Shown here one piece after another: positions 1 through 10,897 of a stretch of DNA of 64,000 bases. The translations under genes were made by a program, and so were the position numbers. Positions within the stretch are counted from its first letter, which is position 1; each line of letters starts with the position of its first letter. The DNA is from Polaromonas jejuensis NBRC 106434 (lineage in GTDB: Bacteria > Pseudomonadota > Gammaproteobacteria > Burkholderiales > Burkholderiaceae_C), in NCBI RefSeq assembly GCF_001598235.1, contig NZ_BCYO01000011.1, positions 62,001 to 126,000 of the forward strand, given 5' to 3'. The notes under the pieces are model-generated. The model saw nothing but the letters and a program-made list of their open reading frames with translations, was not told the origin of the DNA and ran no database searches.

Positions 1-205
1 TCAATCCCTTCCGCCGAACCTCCGCAAGGGGTCAAGCCCCGTTGCGGCTACTTGCGCGCCAGCAGATGCCGCGCGCCATCGACCGCGCAAGTTCACCCGG
101 GGCGTCAAGCGTGCAGCGGCATCAGCCGGCGATGATTCATGGCGACCCGCACACCAGAGATCACGGGCCGTGACCAAGCAACACGGCGCCGCAATGTCCA
201 GATAT

Positions 206-928
206 TCAGGGCTCACGAAGCAGCCGGTAGCCCACCGCCGTTTCGGTCAGAAAATGCCTGGGCTGGGTCGGGTCTGCTTCCAGTTTTTGGCGCAGGTGGC
301 CCATGTAAATCCGCAGGTAATGGCTCTGGTCCGCGTACGATGGGCCCCAGACCTCGCGCAGCAGCTGACGGTGCGTGAGCACCCGGCCCACGTTGGCAAT
401 CAGCACCGTCAACAGTCGGTATTCGATCGGGGTCAGGTGAACTTCGGCGCCGCTGCGGCGCACGATGCGGGCCTGGCGGTCCACTTCGATGTCGCCAAAG
501 TGAAAGACGGGATGGGCCTCGGCCGAAGTCTCTGGCGTTCCGTCGCCCGGTGTGTTGCGCGGCCGGCGCAGGTTGGCGCGCACCCTGGCCAGCAATTCCC
601 CCACGCCAAACGGCTTGGTGAGGTAGTCGTCGGCGCCGGCGTCGAGCGCGGCGATCTTGTCGGTTTCATCCGCACGCGCCGACAGCACGATGATGGGCAC
701 GCCAGACCAGCCGCGCAGATCGCGGATCACATCGAGCCCGTCGCCATCGGGCAGGCCCAGATCAAGCACCAGCAGGTCGGGCTTTCGGGTGCCCGCTTCG
801 ATCAGGCCTTTTTTTGCCGTATCGGCCTCATGCACCTGCCAGCCCTCGCCTTCGAGCGCGGTGCGCACGAAACGGCGGATCTGCGGCTCGTCTTCAATCA
901 CAACAACAACGGGCATGGGGTGGGACAT
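206..928 (-). CDS. kdpE: KdpE, response regulator of the kdp operon
   Basis: This 240-residue protein is an OmpR/PhoB-type response regulator that receives phosphate from KdpD and activates the kdp promoter. The N-terminal receiver domain shows the acidic pair EDE near residue 12, the phospho-acceptor Asp in LLVLDLGLPDGDGL, and the conserved Lys in YLTKPF. A winged-helix DNA-binding domain occupies the C-terminal 100 residues (HLTPIEYRLL, LRIYMGHLRQKLE). It is the last gene of the operon, 29 bases after kdpD. A second Met four codons in (MPVVVV) is an alternative start. The 205 bases beyond its stop hold nothing I recognise. Confidence 0.96.
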   Translation of the reverse strand: MSHPMPVVVVIEDEPQIRRFVRTALEGEGWQVHEADTAKKGLIEAGTRKPDLLVLDLGLPDGDGLDVIRDLRGWSGVPIIVLSARADETDKIAALDAGADDYLTKPFGVGELLARVRANLRRPRNTPGDGTPETSAEAHPVFHFGDIEVDRQARIVRRSGAEVHLTPIEYRLLTVLIANVGRVLTHRQLLREVWGPSYADQSHYLRIYMGHLRQKLEADPTQPRHFLTETAVGYRLLREP

Positions 929-957
929 GGGTTCAGGGGTTCCGGATTCGGACGATT

Positions 958-3708
958 TCAGGCGGCTTCAGGCAGATCCTGCGGTGGCGGGCGACGCGGC
1001 AGGCTCACGGTGAATTCTGCACCACCGCCCGCGGCCCCACCAGTGACATTCGTGGCGGTGATCTGCCCGTGGTGCGCATCCACCACCGCCTTGCAAATGG
1101 CCAGGCCCAGCCCAACGCCCGGTGTGGCCGACTCGGTTTCGCCCCGCGTGAACTTGTCGAACAGCGCGTGTTCGCGGCCCCGCAGCGCGGCGGGCAGGCC
1201 CGGCCCATGGTCGCGCACGGTCAACACCAGCTCCCCATCCGTCACGTGCGCACTGACCTCAATGGGCGCATCGCACTCTCCACCCTCTTTCTCTTTGCCG
1301 CCGTACTTGGCCGCGTTCTCCAGCAGGTTGACCAGCACCCGCTCCATCAGCACCGCGTCAAATTCCACCAGCGGCAGATCAGCCGGCAGCGAGGTCTTGA
1401 CGGGCTTGCCGGCCAGCGCAGGCCGGGCCTGGCGAATCGCCGAGCCGACAATTTCCTCCACCGACTGCCAGTCGCTTTTGAGGTTGACGGCACCGCTTTG
1501 CAGCCGCGCCATGTCCAGCAGGTTGTTCACCAGCGCACTCAGGTGGCGCGCTTCGTCGCCGATGGCGCGGGCGGCCTGGGCCTGTTCGCCGCTCAGTGGC
1601 GGCGCGCCTCGCTGAAGCGCATCGGCCAGGCCGATCAGCGCCGTCAGCGGCGTGCGCACATCGTGCGAAATGGCCGCCAGCAGCACATTGCGCAGCTTTT
1701 CGGACTCCATCTCCACCAGCGCCTGCTGCGCCACCTCGACGTAATGCACGCGCTCCAGCGCAATCGCGACTTGCCGGGCCAGCGTGTCCAGCTGCTGCAA
1801 CTGTTCCGGGATCAGCAGCCAGCGCGGCTGGGCCGGCTTGAGCGCCAGCACGCCGCGCACCCGCATCGGCGCCTTGAGCGGCACGTAATGCCAGGTCTGC
1901 GCCGACAGGGTGGCGGTGGCCAGGCCCGCCGCCTGCTCGTTGCGAAACGCCCAGTCGGCCACGCTGGCATCGAAGTCAGGCGGCACATCCGCGGCAGGCA
2001 CCACCAGCTGGTCATCGGCATTGGTCGCCAACACCAGCGCCTGGCCGCCGAAATTGCGCCGCACCGCCGCCTCGCCCAGCTCGCAGACCTGCGAACTCAA
2101 GAGCGCAGCCGACAGGTCGCGGGTGAGCTCGAACAGCAGTTGCGCGCGGCGCTCCCGGCTGGACGAAATGCGCGCCTGAAAGCGCAGGCCCGCCGTGAGC
2201 TGCCCGGTCAGCAAACCCACCACCAGCATGACGGCAAAGGTCAGTAAATACTGCACATCACTCACGGCAAACGACATGCGCGGAGGGACAAAAAAATAGT
2301 CAAAGGCAGCCACATTGAAAAAGGCCGCCAGCGCGGCCGGACCGCGCCCGAACTTCACCGCCACCAGCACCGTCGCAAGCAGGAACAGCATGACAATGTT
2401 GGCGAGATCGAAAAACCGGAGCAGCGGCAAAGCCAGCACAGTGACCAGCGCGCTGGCCACGACAGCCCAGGCATAGCGCGGCAGGCTGCCACGCCATGCC
2501 GGGGCGTCCTCCTCGTCGGACGCACGCTGCACGGCGCGCGCCAGCCGCCGCGCGCTGTTGGCCTGGCCCACTTCCACAATGTCCAGCGTGGGCGCCAACG
2601 TGGCCAGCCGACGCGTCATGGTGCGGGCGCTCCACAGAACCGACCAACCCGCGAGCTGCGGGCGCCCGACCACCAGCGTGGCGCAGTTGAGCCGCTGCGC
2701 CTGCGCTACCAGTTCGGCGGCGGCATCGCTGCCGGTCAGCACGGCGGCAGCGGCCCCCAATTCCTCGGCCAGCTTGATCACCGCCAGGATCCTGTCGCGC
2801 TCGGCCACGCCAAGGCGCTGCAGCCGCGGCGTTTCCACGTAGGCCGCATGCCAGCGCACATTGAGCTGGCCGGCCAGCCGCGCGGCCATGCGCACGGTCT
2901 GCTCGGCGCCTTCGCGCGGACCGATGCAGGCCAAAATGGCGCCTTCGGTGTTCCAGACCGGGGCAATGGATTTTTCCACCCGGTAGCTGCGCACGTCGTC
3001 TTCCACATGCTCGGCGGTGCGCCGCAGCGCAATCTCGCGCAGGGCAATCAGGTTGCCCTTGCGGAAAAAATTCTGCGCGGCCCGCTCGGCCTGCTGGGGC
3101 ACATACACCTTGCCGGCCTTCAGCCGGCTGAGCAGCTCGTCGGGCGTCACATCGACCAGGATGATTTCTTCGGCGCCATCAATCACGGTGTCGGGCACCG
3201 TTTCATGAATGCGAATACCCGTGATGGCGCCTACGACGCCGTTGAGGCTTTCAAGATGCTGCACATTGAGCGTCGACCAGACATCAATGCCCGCCTCCAG
3301 CAACTCCTGCACATCCTGCCAGCGCTTGGCATGGCGCGAGCCTTCTACATTGCTGTGCGCCAGTTCGTCGACCAGCAGCACTTGCGGCTTGCGCAGCAGC
3401 GCCGCGTCCAGATCAAACTCCTTGAGAGTCCGGCCCCGGTAGGGAACATCGCGCAGCGGCAACCGCTCCAGGCCCGCCAGCAGCTCTTCGGTTTCGCCGC
3501 GCCCATGGGTCTCGACAATCCCGACCAGCGCCTGGCGCCCGTCCTGGCGCTCGCGCTGGGCCGCGCTGAGCATGGCAAAGGTTTTGCCGACACCGGCGCA
3601 GGCACCAAAGTAAATGCGCAGCTTGCCGCGGCGTGCGCGCTCCGCCTCGCCCCGGAGCTGCTCAAGAAGCTGGTCCGGGTCGGGCCGTGAGTCGGGAAAA
3701 CTAGCCAT
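958..3708 (-). CDS. kdpD: KdpD, potassium-sensing histidine kinase
   Basis: This 916-residue membrane sensor kinase phosphorylates KdpE under K+ limitation. In order it has an N-terminal KdpD domain with a Walker A-like motif (GACAGVGKT, about residue 36), a universal-stress-protein-like domain, a block of about four transmembrane segments around residues 410-510, a GAF-like region, a HisKA domain with the phospho-acceptor His in AISHDVRTPLT, and an HATPase domain with NLLENAAKYGG, DHGPGLP and GVGLGLAI. Length and architecture match full-length KdpD of E. coli (894 residues). It lies upstream of kdpE in the same transcript. Confidence 0.97.
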   Translation of the reverse strand: MASFPDSRPDPDQLLEQLRGEAERARRGKLRIYFGACAGVGKTFAMLSAAQRERQDGRQALVGIVETHGRGETEELLAGLERLPLRDVPYRGRTLKEFDLDAALLRKPQVLLVDELAHSNVEGSRHAKRWQDVQELLEAGIDVWSTLNVQHLESLNGVVGAITGIRIHETVPDTVIDGAEEIILVDVTPDELLSRLKAGKVYVPQQAERAAQNFFRKGNLIALREIALRRTAEHVEDDVRSYRVEKSIAPVWNTEGAILACIGPREGAEQTVRMAARLAGQLNVRWHAAYVETPRLQRLGVAERDRILAVIKLAEELGAAAAVLTGSDAAAELVAQAQRLNCATLVVGRPQLAGWSVLWSARTMTRRLATLAPTLDIVEVGQANSARRLARAVQRASDEEDAPAWRGSLPRYAWAVVASALVTVLALPLLRFFDLANIVMLFLLATVLVAVKFGRGPAALAAFFNVAAFDYFFVPPRMSFAVSDVQYLLTFAVMLVVGLLTGQLTAGLRFQARISSSRERRAQLLFELTRDLSAALLSSQVCELGEAAVRRNFGGQALVLATNADDQLVVPAADVPPDFDASVADWAFRNEQAAGLATATLSAQTWHYVPLKAPMRVRGVLALKPAQPRWLLIPEQLQQLDTLARQVAIALERVHYVEVAQQALVEMESEKLRNVLLAAISHDVRTPLTALIGLADALQRGAPPLSGEQAQAARAIGDEARHLSALVNNLLDMARLQSGAVNLKSDWQSVEEIVGSAIRQARPALAGKPVKTSLPADLPLVEFDAVLMERVLVNLLENAAKYGGKEKEGGECDAPIEVSAHVTDGELVLTVRDHGPGLPAALRGREHALFDKFTRGETESATPGVGLGLAICKAVVDAHHGQITATNVTGGAAGGGAEFTVSLPRRPPPQDLPEAA

Positions 3709-3731
3709 GCCGTGTCATTGTTATCGGTCTT

Positions 3732-3914
3732 TCAAAGGTCGCGCCTAAAGGGTACCACCGGGGTAGCTTCTTTCGGGTCATCCAGGGTGGGCTCGTCGCC
3801 CCGGCGCCGCTTGGGCTTCACATCGCGGCCCGCGATCCACCAGGCCACACCAAACGGCAAGCCCAGCATGGCCAGCGCGCACAGGGCGCGCAGCAGGTCA
3901 GAGTCCAGGTTCAT
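3732..3914 (-). CDS. small single-span membrane protein in the kdp operon
   Basis: A 60-residue protein with one likely membrane segment (about residues 8-27, rich in Leu, Ala and Trp) followed by a basic and acidic tail containing a KPKRRR cluster. Its ATG lies inside the end of the preceding small gene (17-base overlap), which suggests translational coupling, and kdpD begins 23 bases after its stop. It is not KdpF, which is present separately at the head of the operon. I do not recognise the family. The basic cluster just after the membrane span predicts an outside-in topology with a cytoplasmic tail. Conservation of this reading frame in other kdp operons would be the real test. Confidence 0.6.
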   Translation of the reverse strand: MNLDSDLLRALCALAMLGLPFGVAWWIAGRDVKPKRRRGDEPTLDDPKEATPVVPFRRDL

Positions 3915-4236
3915 GGGTCAGCCCATGCCGCTGCAGGTGGCATCGCCACAATGTCAGGTGGCCGATCTCGCCATCCGGCACACAAGTCATGATGCGGTGC
4001 ATCACCTCGTCCGCCCTGTGCGCCGGCAGCCGGATCTCCAGCCGGACCAGGTGCTCCTCCTGCCGGGGAATACAACGAAGGATGCCGGTGCCGGGGCAGT
4101 TGACCAGCGCACGGCGCACCAGCAAGGCGTGCAGGCTTTGAACCGTCACATCGAGCACCCTCCATTTCAGGCGGGCAGGCGACGGAGCAGCGGGAACGAT
4201 GGCGCCAAACGATTCGCAGTAAGCGGCATAAGCCAT
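3898..4236 (-). CDS. unknown small soluble protein between kdpC and kdpD
   Basis: A 112-residue protein with no signal peptide or membrane segment. The ATG at 4236 follows a purine-rich stretch (AAGAGG) 7 bases upstream and sits 10 bases after the kdpC stop, so this start is preferred over the longer frame that would overlap kdpC. The C-terminal half (EEHLVRLEIRLP, then MHRIMTCVPDG and IGHLTLWRCHL) reads as strand-helix-strand, possibly a small ferredoxin-like fold. The family is not recognised. Its place between transporter and sensor, overlapping the next small membrane gene, suggests an accessory role in Kdp assembly or signalling; that is inference only. Confidence 0.6.
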   Translation of the reverse strand: MAYAAYCESFGAIVPAAPSPARLKWRVLDVTVQSLHALLVRRALVNCPGTGILRCIPRQEEHLVRLEIRLPAHRADEVMHRIMTCVPDGEIGHLTLWRCHLQRHGLTHEPGL

Positions 4237-4246
4237 GGCGGACCTC

Positions 4247-4819
4247 TTAGCGAAGCGTCTCCAGCGCCAGATTGAGCTTGAGCACATTGACCCGTGACTC
4301 GCCCAGGAAACCGGCCAGGGGCTTTTCGGTTTGCTGCTCGACGAGCGCCAGCACTTTTTCAGGAGCCAGTCCACGCGCCTTGGCCACGCGGGCGGCCTGG
4401 TAGCGGGCGGCGGCCGGGCTGATATGCGGATCCAGCCCGCTCGCCGAGGCCGTGACCAGGTCGACGGGCACCGGCGCCGTGTTGCCCGGATCGGCTGCCC
4501 GCAAGGCTTCCACACGGCCCTTGACAGCATCGACCAACGCGGGGTTCAGCGGGCCCAGATTGGAGCCGCTGGACGCTGCGGCGTTGTAAGGCATGGGCCC
4601 GGTGGCCGACGGCCGGCCCCAGAAGTGTTTGGGATCGCTGAAGTTTTGCCCGATCAGGCTGGCGCCCACCGGCTTGCCATCGCGCAGGATCAGGCCGCCG
4701 GCCGCCTGGTCCGGAAACAAGGCCTGGGCCACACCCGTGACGACAAGCGGATAGGCCACGCCGGTAATGAGGGTCAGCACGACAAATAGCACCAGTACGG
4801 GACGAAGAATGTTTTTCAT
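4247..4819 (-). CDS. kdpC: KdpC, stabilising subunit of the Kdp K+ ATPase
   Basis: This 190-residue protein has one N-terminal membrane helix (about residues 7-33) and a periplasmic domain. It matches KdpC in length (E. coli 190) and in the conserved stretches [27 protein letters not shown] and [15 protein letters not shown]. KdpC binds KdpA and KdpB and promotes ATP affinity of the complex. It is separated from kdpB by 9 bases. Confidence 0.97.
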   Translation of the reverse strand: MKNILRPVLVLFVVLTLITGVAYPLVVTGVAQALFPDQAAGGLILRDGKPVGASLIGQNFSDPKHFWGRPSATGPMPYNAAASSGSNLGPLNPALVDAVKGRVEALRAADPGNTAPVPVDLVTASASGLDPHISPAAARYQAARVAKARGLAPEKVLALVEQQTEKPLAGFLGESRVNVLKLNLALETLR

Positions 4820-4828
4820 GGATGTTCC

Positions 4829-7117
<2,289 letters not shown>

Positions 7118-7136
7118 GACTCTTTTGCCTTGCGGC

Positions 7137-8936
7137 TTAATGGGCTGGCCACAGCATCAGGTGCTCGACCATGGGTCCCAGGGCGAGGGCCGGCACGTAA
7201 TTGAGCAGGCCCACCAGCAGCACGGTGCCGATCAGCAGCGTCACGAACAGCGGGCCATGGGTAGGCATGGTGCCCGCGGTCACGGGCAGGCGTTTTTTGG
7301 CGGCCAGGCTACCTGCAATGGCCAGCACCGGCACGATCACCCCGAAGCGGCCCAGCCACATGACGGCGCCCAGCAGGGTGTTGTAGAACGGCGTGTTGGC
7401 AGACAGGCCCGCAAAGGCGCTGCCGTTGTTGTTGCCCGCCGAGGTCAGCGCATAAAGGACTTCGGAAAACCCGTGCGCACCAGGATTGGCAATCCCCGCC
7501 TTGCCGGCGCCCGCGAGCACGGCAAACGCCGCGCCGGCCAGCACCAGGATGGGCGTGACCAGAATGGCGATCGAAGTCAGCTTCATCTCATGCGACTCGA
7601 TCTTCTTGCCCAGGTACTCGGGTGTGCGGCCAATCATCAGGCCGGCGATGAACACCGCCAGGATGGCAAAAATCAGCATGCCGTAGAGGCCGCTGCCGAC
7701 GCCGCCGAACACGACTTCACCGAGCTGCATCATCACCAGGGGCACCATGCCGCCCAGCGGCGTGAAGGAGTCGTGCATGGCATTCACGGCACCGCAGGAG
7801 GCGGCGGTCGTGATCACGGCAAACAGGCTGGAGGCATTGATGCCGTAGCGCAGTTCCTTGCCCTCCATGTTGCCGCCGGATTGCAGCGCGCTTTGCGCCT
7901 GGTCAACGCCCAGCGGCGCCAGCAAGGGGTTGCCCGCCTGCTCGGCCGGAATGATGGCCACGACGGCAATGACAAACATCACGGTCATGGCGGCCAGCAC
8001 GGCCCAGCCCTGGCGCATGTCGCCCACCGCACGGCCGAATGCAAAGCACAGCGCGGCCGGGATCAAAAAGATGGACAGCATCTGGAAGAAATTGCTCAGC
8101 GCCGTCGGGTTTTCGTACGGGTGGGCCGAGTTGGCATTGAAGAAACCGCCGCCGTTGGTGCCCAGCATCTTGATGGCTTCCTGCGACGCGACCGGGCCCA
8201 TGGCCAGCGTCTGCTTGTCGGTCCTGGCGTCTTCCATGACCGGGTTGCCCTTGTCGTCTTTCAGCGCCTGGCCGTCGGGGCCGTTTTTAGGCTGCTGGTA
8301 GTTGGTGACCTCCAGTGTGCTCACGTCTTTATAAGCATCGAAATTCTGGATCACGCCCTGCCCCACCAGGAACACGGCAAACACCAGCGACAGCGGCACC
8401 AGCAGCCAGGCCGTGATGCGCGTGACGTCCACCCAGAAATTGCCGATCACGCGGCTGGAGCCTGCGGCAAACCCGCGAAACAGCGCAAACACAACGGCAA
8501 TGGCCGTCGCCGCAGAGAAAAAGTTCTGCACCGACAGCGCCAGCATCTGCGTGAGATAGCTCATGGTGGACTCGGGGGTGTAGCCCTGCCAGTCGGTGTT
8601 GGTCACAAAACTGATGGCGGTGTTGAAAGCCGAGTCCGGCGACACGGCCGTCATGCCGGCCGGGTTGAGCGGCAGCCACACCTGCAGCCGCTGCAGCGCG
8701 TAAACAGCCACCATGCCGAGCGCATTGAAGGCCAGCAAAGCCAGCGCGTAGTGCGACCAGTGCATGGATTCCTCGGCATAGGTGCCTGCCAGGCGGTACA
8801 GCGGCGCCTCAACGCGCAACATCCAGCCCGGCAACTGGCCGGAACAAAGGCGTGCCAGCCAGATGCCCAGCGGCCAGGCGGCGACGCCCAAAATGCCGAG
8901 GTAGAGAGCCAACAGGCCCCACGAGGAGTTGGTCAT
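7137..8936 (-). CDS. kdpA: KdpA, potassium-translocating subunit
   Basis: This 599-residue polytopic protein is the K+-selective channel-like subunit of KdpFABC, related to Trk/Ktr transporters. Selectivity-filter-like segments are visible ([48 protein letters not shown]), as expected for KdpA. It is slightly longer than the E. coli protein (557). It is 19 bases upstream of kdpB. A 168-base gap carrying a dispersed repeat separates it from kdpF, unusual for this normally tight operon. Confidence 0.97.
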   Translation of the reverse strand: MTNSSWGLLALYLGILGVAAWPLGIWLARLCSGQLPGWMLRVEAPLYRLAGTYAEESMHWSHYALALLAFNALGMVAVYALQRLQVWLPLNPAGMTAVSPDSAFNTAISFVTNTDWQGYTPESTMSYLTQMLALSVQNFFSAATAIAVVFALFRGFAAGSSRVIGNFWVDVTRITAWLLVPLSLVFAVFLVGQGVIQNFDAYKDVSTLEVTNYQQPKNGPDGQALKDDKGNPVMEDARTDKQTLAMGPVASQEAIKMLGTNGGGFFNANSAHPYENPTALSNFFQMLSIFLIPAALCFAFGRAVGDMRQGWAVLAAMTVMFVIAVVAIIPAEQAGNPLLAPLGVDQAQSALQSGGNMEGKELRYGINASSLFAVITTAASCGAVNAMHDSFTPLGGMVPLVMMQLGEVVFGGVGSGLYGMLIFAILAVFIAGLMIGRTPEYLGKKIESHEMKLTSIAILVTPILVLAGAAFAVLAGAGKAGIANPGAHGFSEVLYALTSAGNNNGSAFAGLSANTPFYNTLLGAVMWLGRFGVIVPVLAIAGSLAAKKRLPVTAGTMPTHGPLFVTLLIGTVLLVGLLNYVPALALGPMVEHLMLWPAH

Positions 8937-8938
8937 AA

Positions 8939-9028
8939 GGCCCCCACGCTTGCGGCCAAGGCCGCTACGCTGCCCCCAAGGGGGCTGAGTGCCGCGGCTC
9001 CGAGCCTGCCTGCGCAGGCTGGGACGGC
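8939..9028. repeat. dispersed GC-rich repeat (family 1) between kdpF and kdpA
   Basis: The copy starts with GCCCCCACGCTTG and includes GCTGCCCCCAAGGGGGCT followed by a second hairpin (AGCCTGCCTGCGCAGGCT). It fills most of the kdpF-kdpA gap. It may affect mRNA stability or expression ratio within the operon; that is inference. Confidence 0.7.
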
Positions 9029-9104
9029 ATGCAGAAATGCGGCGTCCTGCAGCATGGCGGCCTGCAAGGCTGAGCTTGCTTGAAGCGGTTCTGCGCGGCG
9101 TTCA

Positions 9105-9203
9105 TCAAAACTCCTCGGCGCAGATCAGCGCATAGACCAGGTAGGCCAGCAGCATGACGGCGCAAACGCCACCGAAGCCATACAAAACTTCGAGGCTGAT
9201 CAT
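9105..9203 (-). CDS. kdpF: KdpF, small stabilising subunit
   Basis: A 32-residue single-span protein ending in AYLVYALICAEEF, very close to the E. coli KdpF end GYLVYALINAEAF. KdpF stabilises the KdpABC complex in the inner membrane. Its ATG overlaps the stop codon of the preceding 34-codon ORF in an ATGA arrangement. It lies at the usual place upstream of kdpA. Confidence 0.92.
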   Translation of the reverse strand: MISLEVLYGFGGVCAVMLLAYLVYALICAEEF

Positions 9204-9304
9204 GAACGGCCTCCTTCCGGTTTTTCGAGCTTTTGAAAGCCCCAGACCAGCAAGACCATCAGGCCCCACAGCAGGGCGCCACCCAAGACAAAGGGAATAT
9301 CCAT
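9200..9304 (-). CDS. 34-residue membrane protein leading the kdp operon
   Basis: A short ORF coding for a single hydrophobic span (about residues 4-23, with LLWGLMVLLVWGF) and a charged tail (QKLEKPEGG). The stop TGA overlaps the kdpF ATG, and the start follows a GGAGAAGG-like Shine-Dalgarno sequence, so it is very likely translated and coupled to kdpF. It is the first gene of the operon. The family is not recognised; it could be a further small Kdp subunit or a leader controlling kdpF translation. Confidence 0.65.
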   Translation of the reverse strand: MDIPFVLGGALLWGLMVLLVWGFQKLEKPEGGRS

Positions 9305-9382
9305 GAACCTTCTCCAACGTAACAACGATGGAAGAAGCGTAGGTTTTGGCGCGTAAAAACGGGGATGAGATTTGCCCACCGG

Positions 9383-9401
9383 CCGTAAAAAAAACGTAAA
9401 G
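9383..9401 (-). promoter_or_regulatory. candidate KdpE binding site upstream of the kdp operon
   Basis: On the minus strand this reads CTTTACGTTTTTTTTACGG. It resembles the T-rich KdpE box of E. coli as I recall it (TTTATACTTTTTTTACA), about 80 bases upstream of the first ORF of the operon. The position fits activation of the kdp promoter by the KdpE encoded at the other end of the operon. Confidence 0.55.
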
Positions 9402-9410
9402 GCGCAATGC

Positions 9411-9686
9411 ATGGAGCAAGCGCTCCGCATTACGGCTTTACGAGCGGATCAAATGATCAACATGGCGAGTGCCGATAAAACGATCCGCTACCAGGGGATT
9501 CGCGATCCGTATCAGGTGCGGCACACCTTCGCCACCGCCCTGCTAAAGGCCGGCACCAATCCCTGGCACGTGGCGCGGCAACTCGGCCACGTCGATGTGC
9601 AGATGGTTTTTAAAATTTACGGGGAATTCATTCCGCAGGACTACCAGAAGCCGAAGGTGCAGCGGCGGGTTGTCGGGAATAACTGA
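9411..9686 (+). pseudogene. C-terminal remnant of a tyrosine-recombinase integrase
   Basis: Only the last part of an integrase catalytic domain remains. RDPYQVRHTFATALLKAG is box II, with Tyr in place of the usual His, as in many proteobacterial integrases. It is followed by ARQLGHVDVQMVFKIYGEF, which carries the LGH motif and the Tyr nucleophile. The N-terminal and core-binding domains and the first catalytic Arg are absent, so it cannot be active. It ends 105 bases from the 3' end of ssrA, a common attachment site for such enzymes. The first 25 codons of the frame may be junction sequence. Confidence 0.75.
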
Positions 9687-9716
9687 ATTTGCGTGCGATT
9701 CACGTGCGAAACGAAC

Positions 9717-9782
9717 GCCAATAAACGCCAATTTGAGGCGGTTTAACCGAATCACCGCCAATGGTCTTTCATTGGCGGTGAT
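9717..9782. repeat. GCCAAT repeat cluster and perfect hairpin beside ssrA
   Basis: GCCAAT occurs at 9717-9722, 9727-9732 and 9757-9762, and inverted at 9771-9776. The last two lie in a perfect 12-base inverted repeat (ATCACCGCCAAT / ATTGGCGGTGAT, 9751-9762 and 9771-9782) with an 8-base loop. It could be the ssrA terminator, although no T-run follows on the minus strand, or a set of integrase arm sites. Confidence 0.6.
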
Positions 9783-9791
9783 GGTCTTTTA

Positions 9792-10178
9792 TGGTGGAGC
9801 TGGGGGGATTTGAACCCCCGTCCGCAAGCCTTTTTCGAGCAGATCTACATGTTTAGCGGTCTGTTTTAAGTCTCGCCACCTGTGTCGCGCAGTCGCACGC
9901 TACACAGGACGCCAGCACCCTATTTTCTCGCCCCGGGTTAAGGTACCCAGCCCGGAGCCAGCCGATAAAATTATCTTTACAGCCGGGAGCCCCTAACTTG
10001 CGCTAAAGACCCCTTGCCCAGCCTATCGGCCTGCTGTTGTAAAGCTCACTGGCAATTAAGCAGCGAGTGCGAAACGTTCGTCGTTTGCAGTTAGTTTGTT
10101 TTAGTCAGTTTTACGAGCACACTAAGCTCGACATGCACCACATCGCGTCCGAACCCACGTCGAAACCAATGCAGCCCC
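9792..10178 (-). ncRNA. ssrA: tmRNA (ssrA), tag ANDERFALAA
   Basis: Read on the minus strand, the RNA starts GGGGCTGCATTGGTTTCGAC and ends with a T-arm and CAGCTCCACCA. The seven-base acceptor stem GGGGCTG/CAGCTCC pairs fully, with one G-U pair. The tag reading frame runs from 10088 to 10056 and encodes ANDERFALAA then TAA, a typical Burkholderiales tag. At 387 nt it has the usual length. It rescues stalled ribosomes by trans-translation together with SmpB, which is not in this window. Confidence 0.97.
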
Positions 10179-10185
10179 ATACCCG

Positions 10186-10214
10186 ATAGTTTAAGCCATC
10201 TGCAGCAAATTCAA
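10186..10214 (-). promoter_or_regulatory. sigma-70-type promoter of ssrA
   Basis: On the minus strand TTGAAT (10214-10209) is followed by exactly 17 bases and AACTAT (10191-10186). Seven bases then separate it from the tmRNA 5' end at 10178. Spacing is ideal for a sigma-70 promoter. The -10 box overlaps the gph stop codon. Confidence 0.65.
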
Positions 10215-10856
10215 GAGTGATGCCGGAGAAACAATAGTGGCATCCGCCTTCCAGTCCCGGGTATCGGCCGTCGCGCCCAGATAGCCGTAGGCAGCCGCCA
10301 CCGTAGGCATGCCGGCAGCGCGCCCGGCAACAATGTCCCGCTCATCATCCCCCACGTAAACGCATCGCCCTGGCGCCAGCTCGAGTTGGCGCGCAGCCTC
10401 CAGCAAAGGGGCAGGATGCGGTTTGGCGTGCGGCGTCGTATCCCCACTGACGATCGTCCGGGCGGTACTGAACAAGGCCATGGCCCTGGTCAGCGGCACC
10501 GTGAAGCGGGCGGATTTATTGGTCACCACGCCCCACTTGAGACCGGCCTGATCAATCCGGGCTATCAGGTCCGCCACGCCGTCAAACACATAGGTTTGCT
10601 CGGTCATGCGGGCTTCGTAATTGGAAAAAAACTCTTCTTTCAGCGCACCAAAGTCGGCATCGTCGGGTGTCAAGCCAAAGGCCACAGCAATCATTCCGCG
10701 GGCGCCGGCACCGGCCATGGGTCGGTAGTGCCACAAGGGAAGCGACGACAGACCGCGATCGGTACGCATCTTGTCGGCCGCCGCACCCAGGTCGGGGGCA
10801 CTGTCGATCAGGGTGCCGTCGAGGTCGAACAACACGGCGTCGATGTTTTTGAACAT
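10191..10856 (-). CDS. gph: phosphoglycolate phosphatase (HAD family)
   Basis: This 221-residue HAD-superfamily hydrolase dephosphorylates 2-phosphoglycolate, the usual role of the ubiG-linked gene. Motif I is VLFDLDGTLIDSAPDLG (Asp 11 and Asp 13), motif II VVTNKS, motif III the Lys in HAKPHPAPLL, and motif IV YVGDDERDIVAGRAAGM. The open frame extends 32 codons upstream, into the region of the ubiG end, but homologues start at MFKNIDAV, so 10856 is preferred. It follows ubiG by 41 bases. Confidence 0.9.
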   Translation of the reverse strand: MFKNIDAVLFDLDGTLIDSAPDLGAAADKMRTDRGLSSLPLWHYRPMAGAGARGMIAVAFGLTPDDADFGALKEEFFSNYEARMTEQTYVFDGVADLIARIDQAGLKWGVVTNKSARFTVPLTRAMALFSTARTIVSGDTTPHAKPHPAPLLEAARQLELAPGRCVYVGDDERDIVAGRAAGMPTVAAAYGYLGATADTRDWKADATIVSPASLLNLLQMA

Positions 10857-10897
10857 AGTGGAAAGCGGCAAAAGCGGAAATAAGGTATTCAGTCGTC

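Noticed and set aside
1..216. 71-codon minus-strand frame after kdpE
   Set aside because: It starts inside the kdpE end, has no ribosome-binding site or recognisable feature, and is Arg/Ala-rich.
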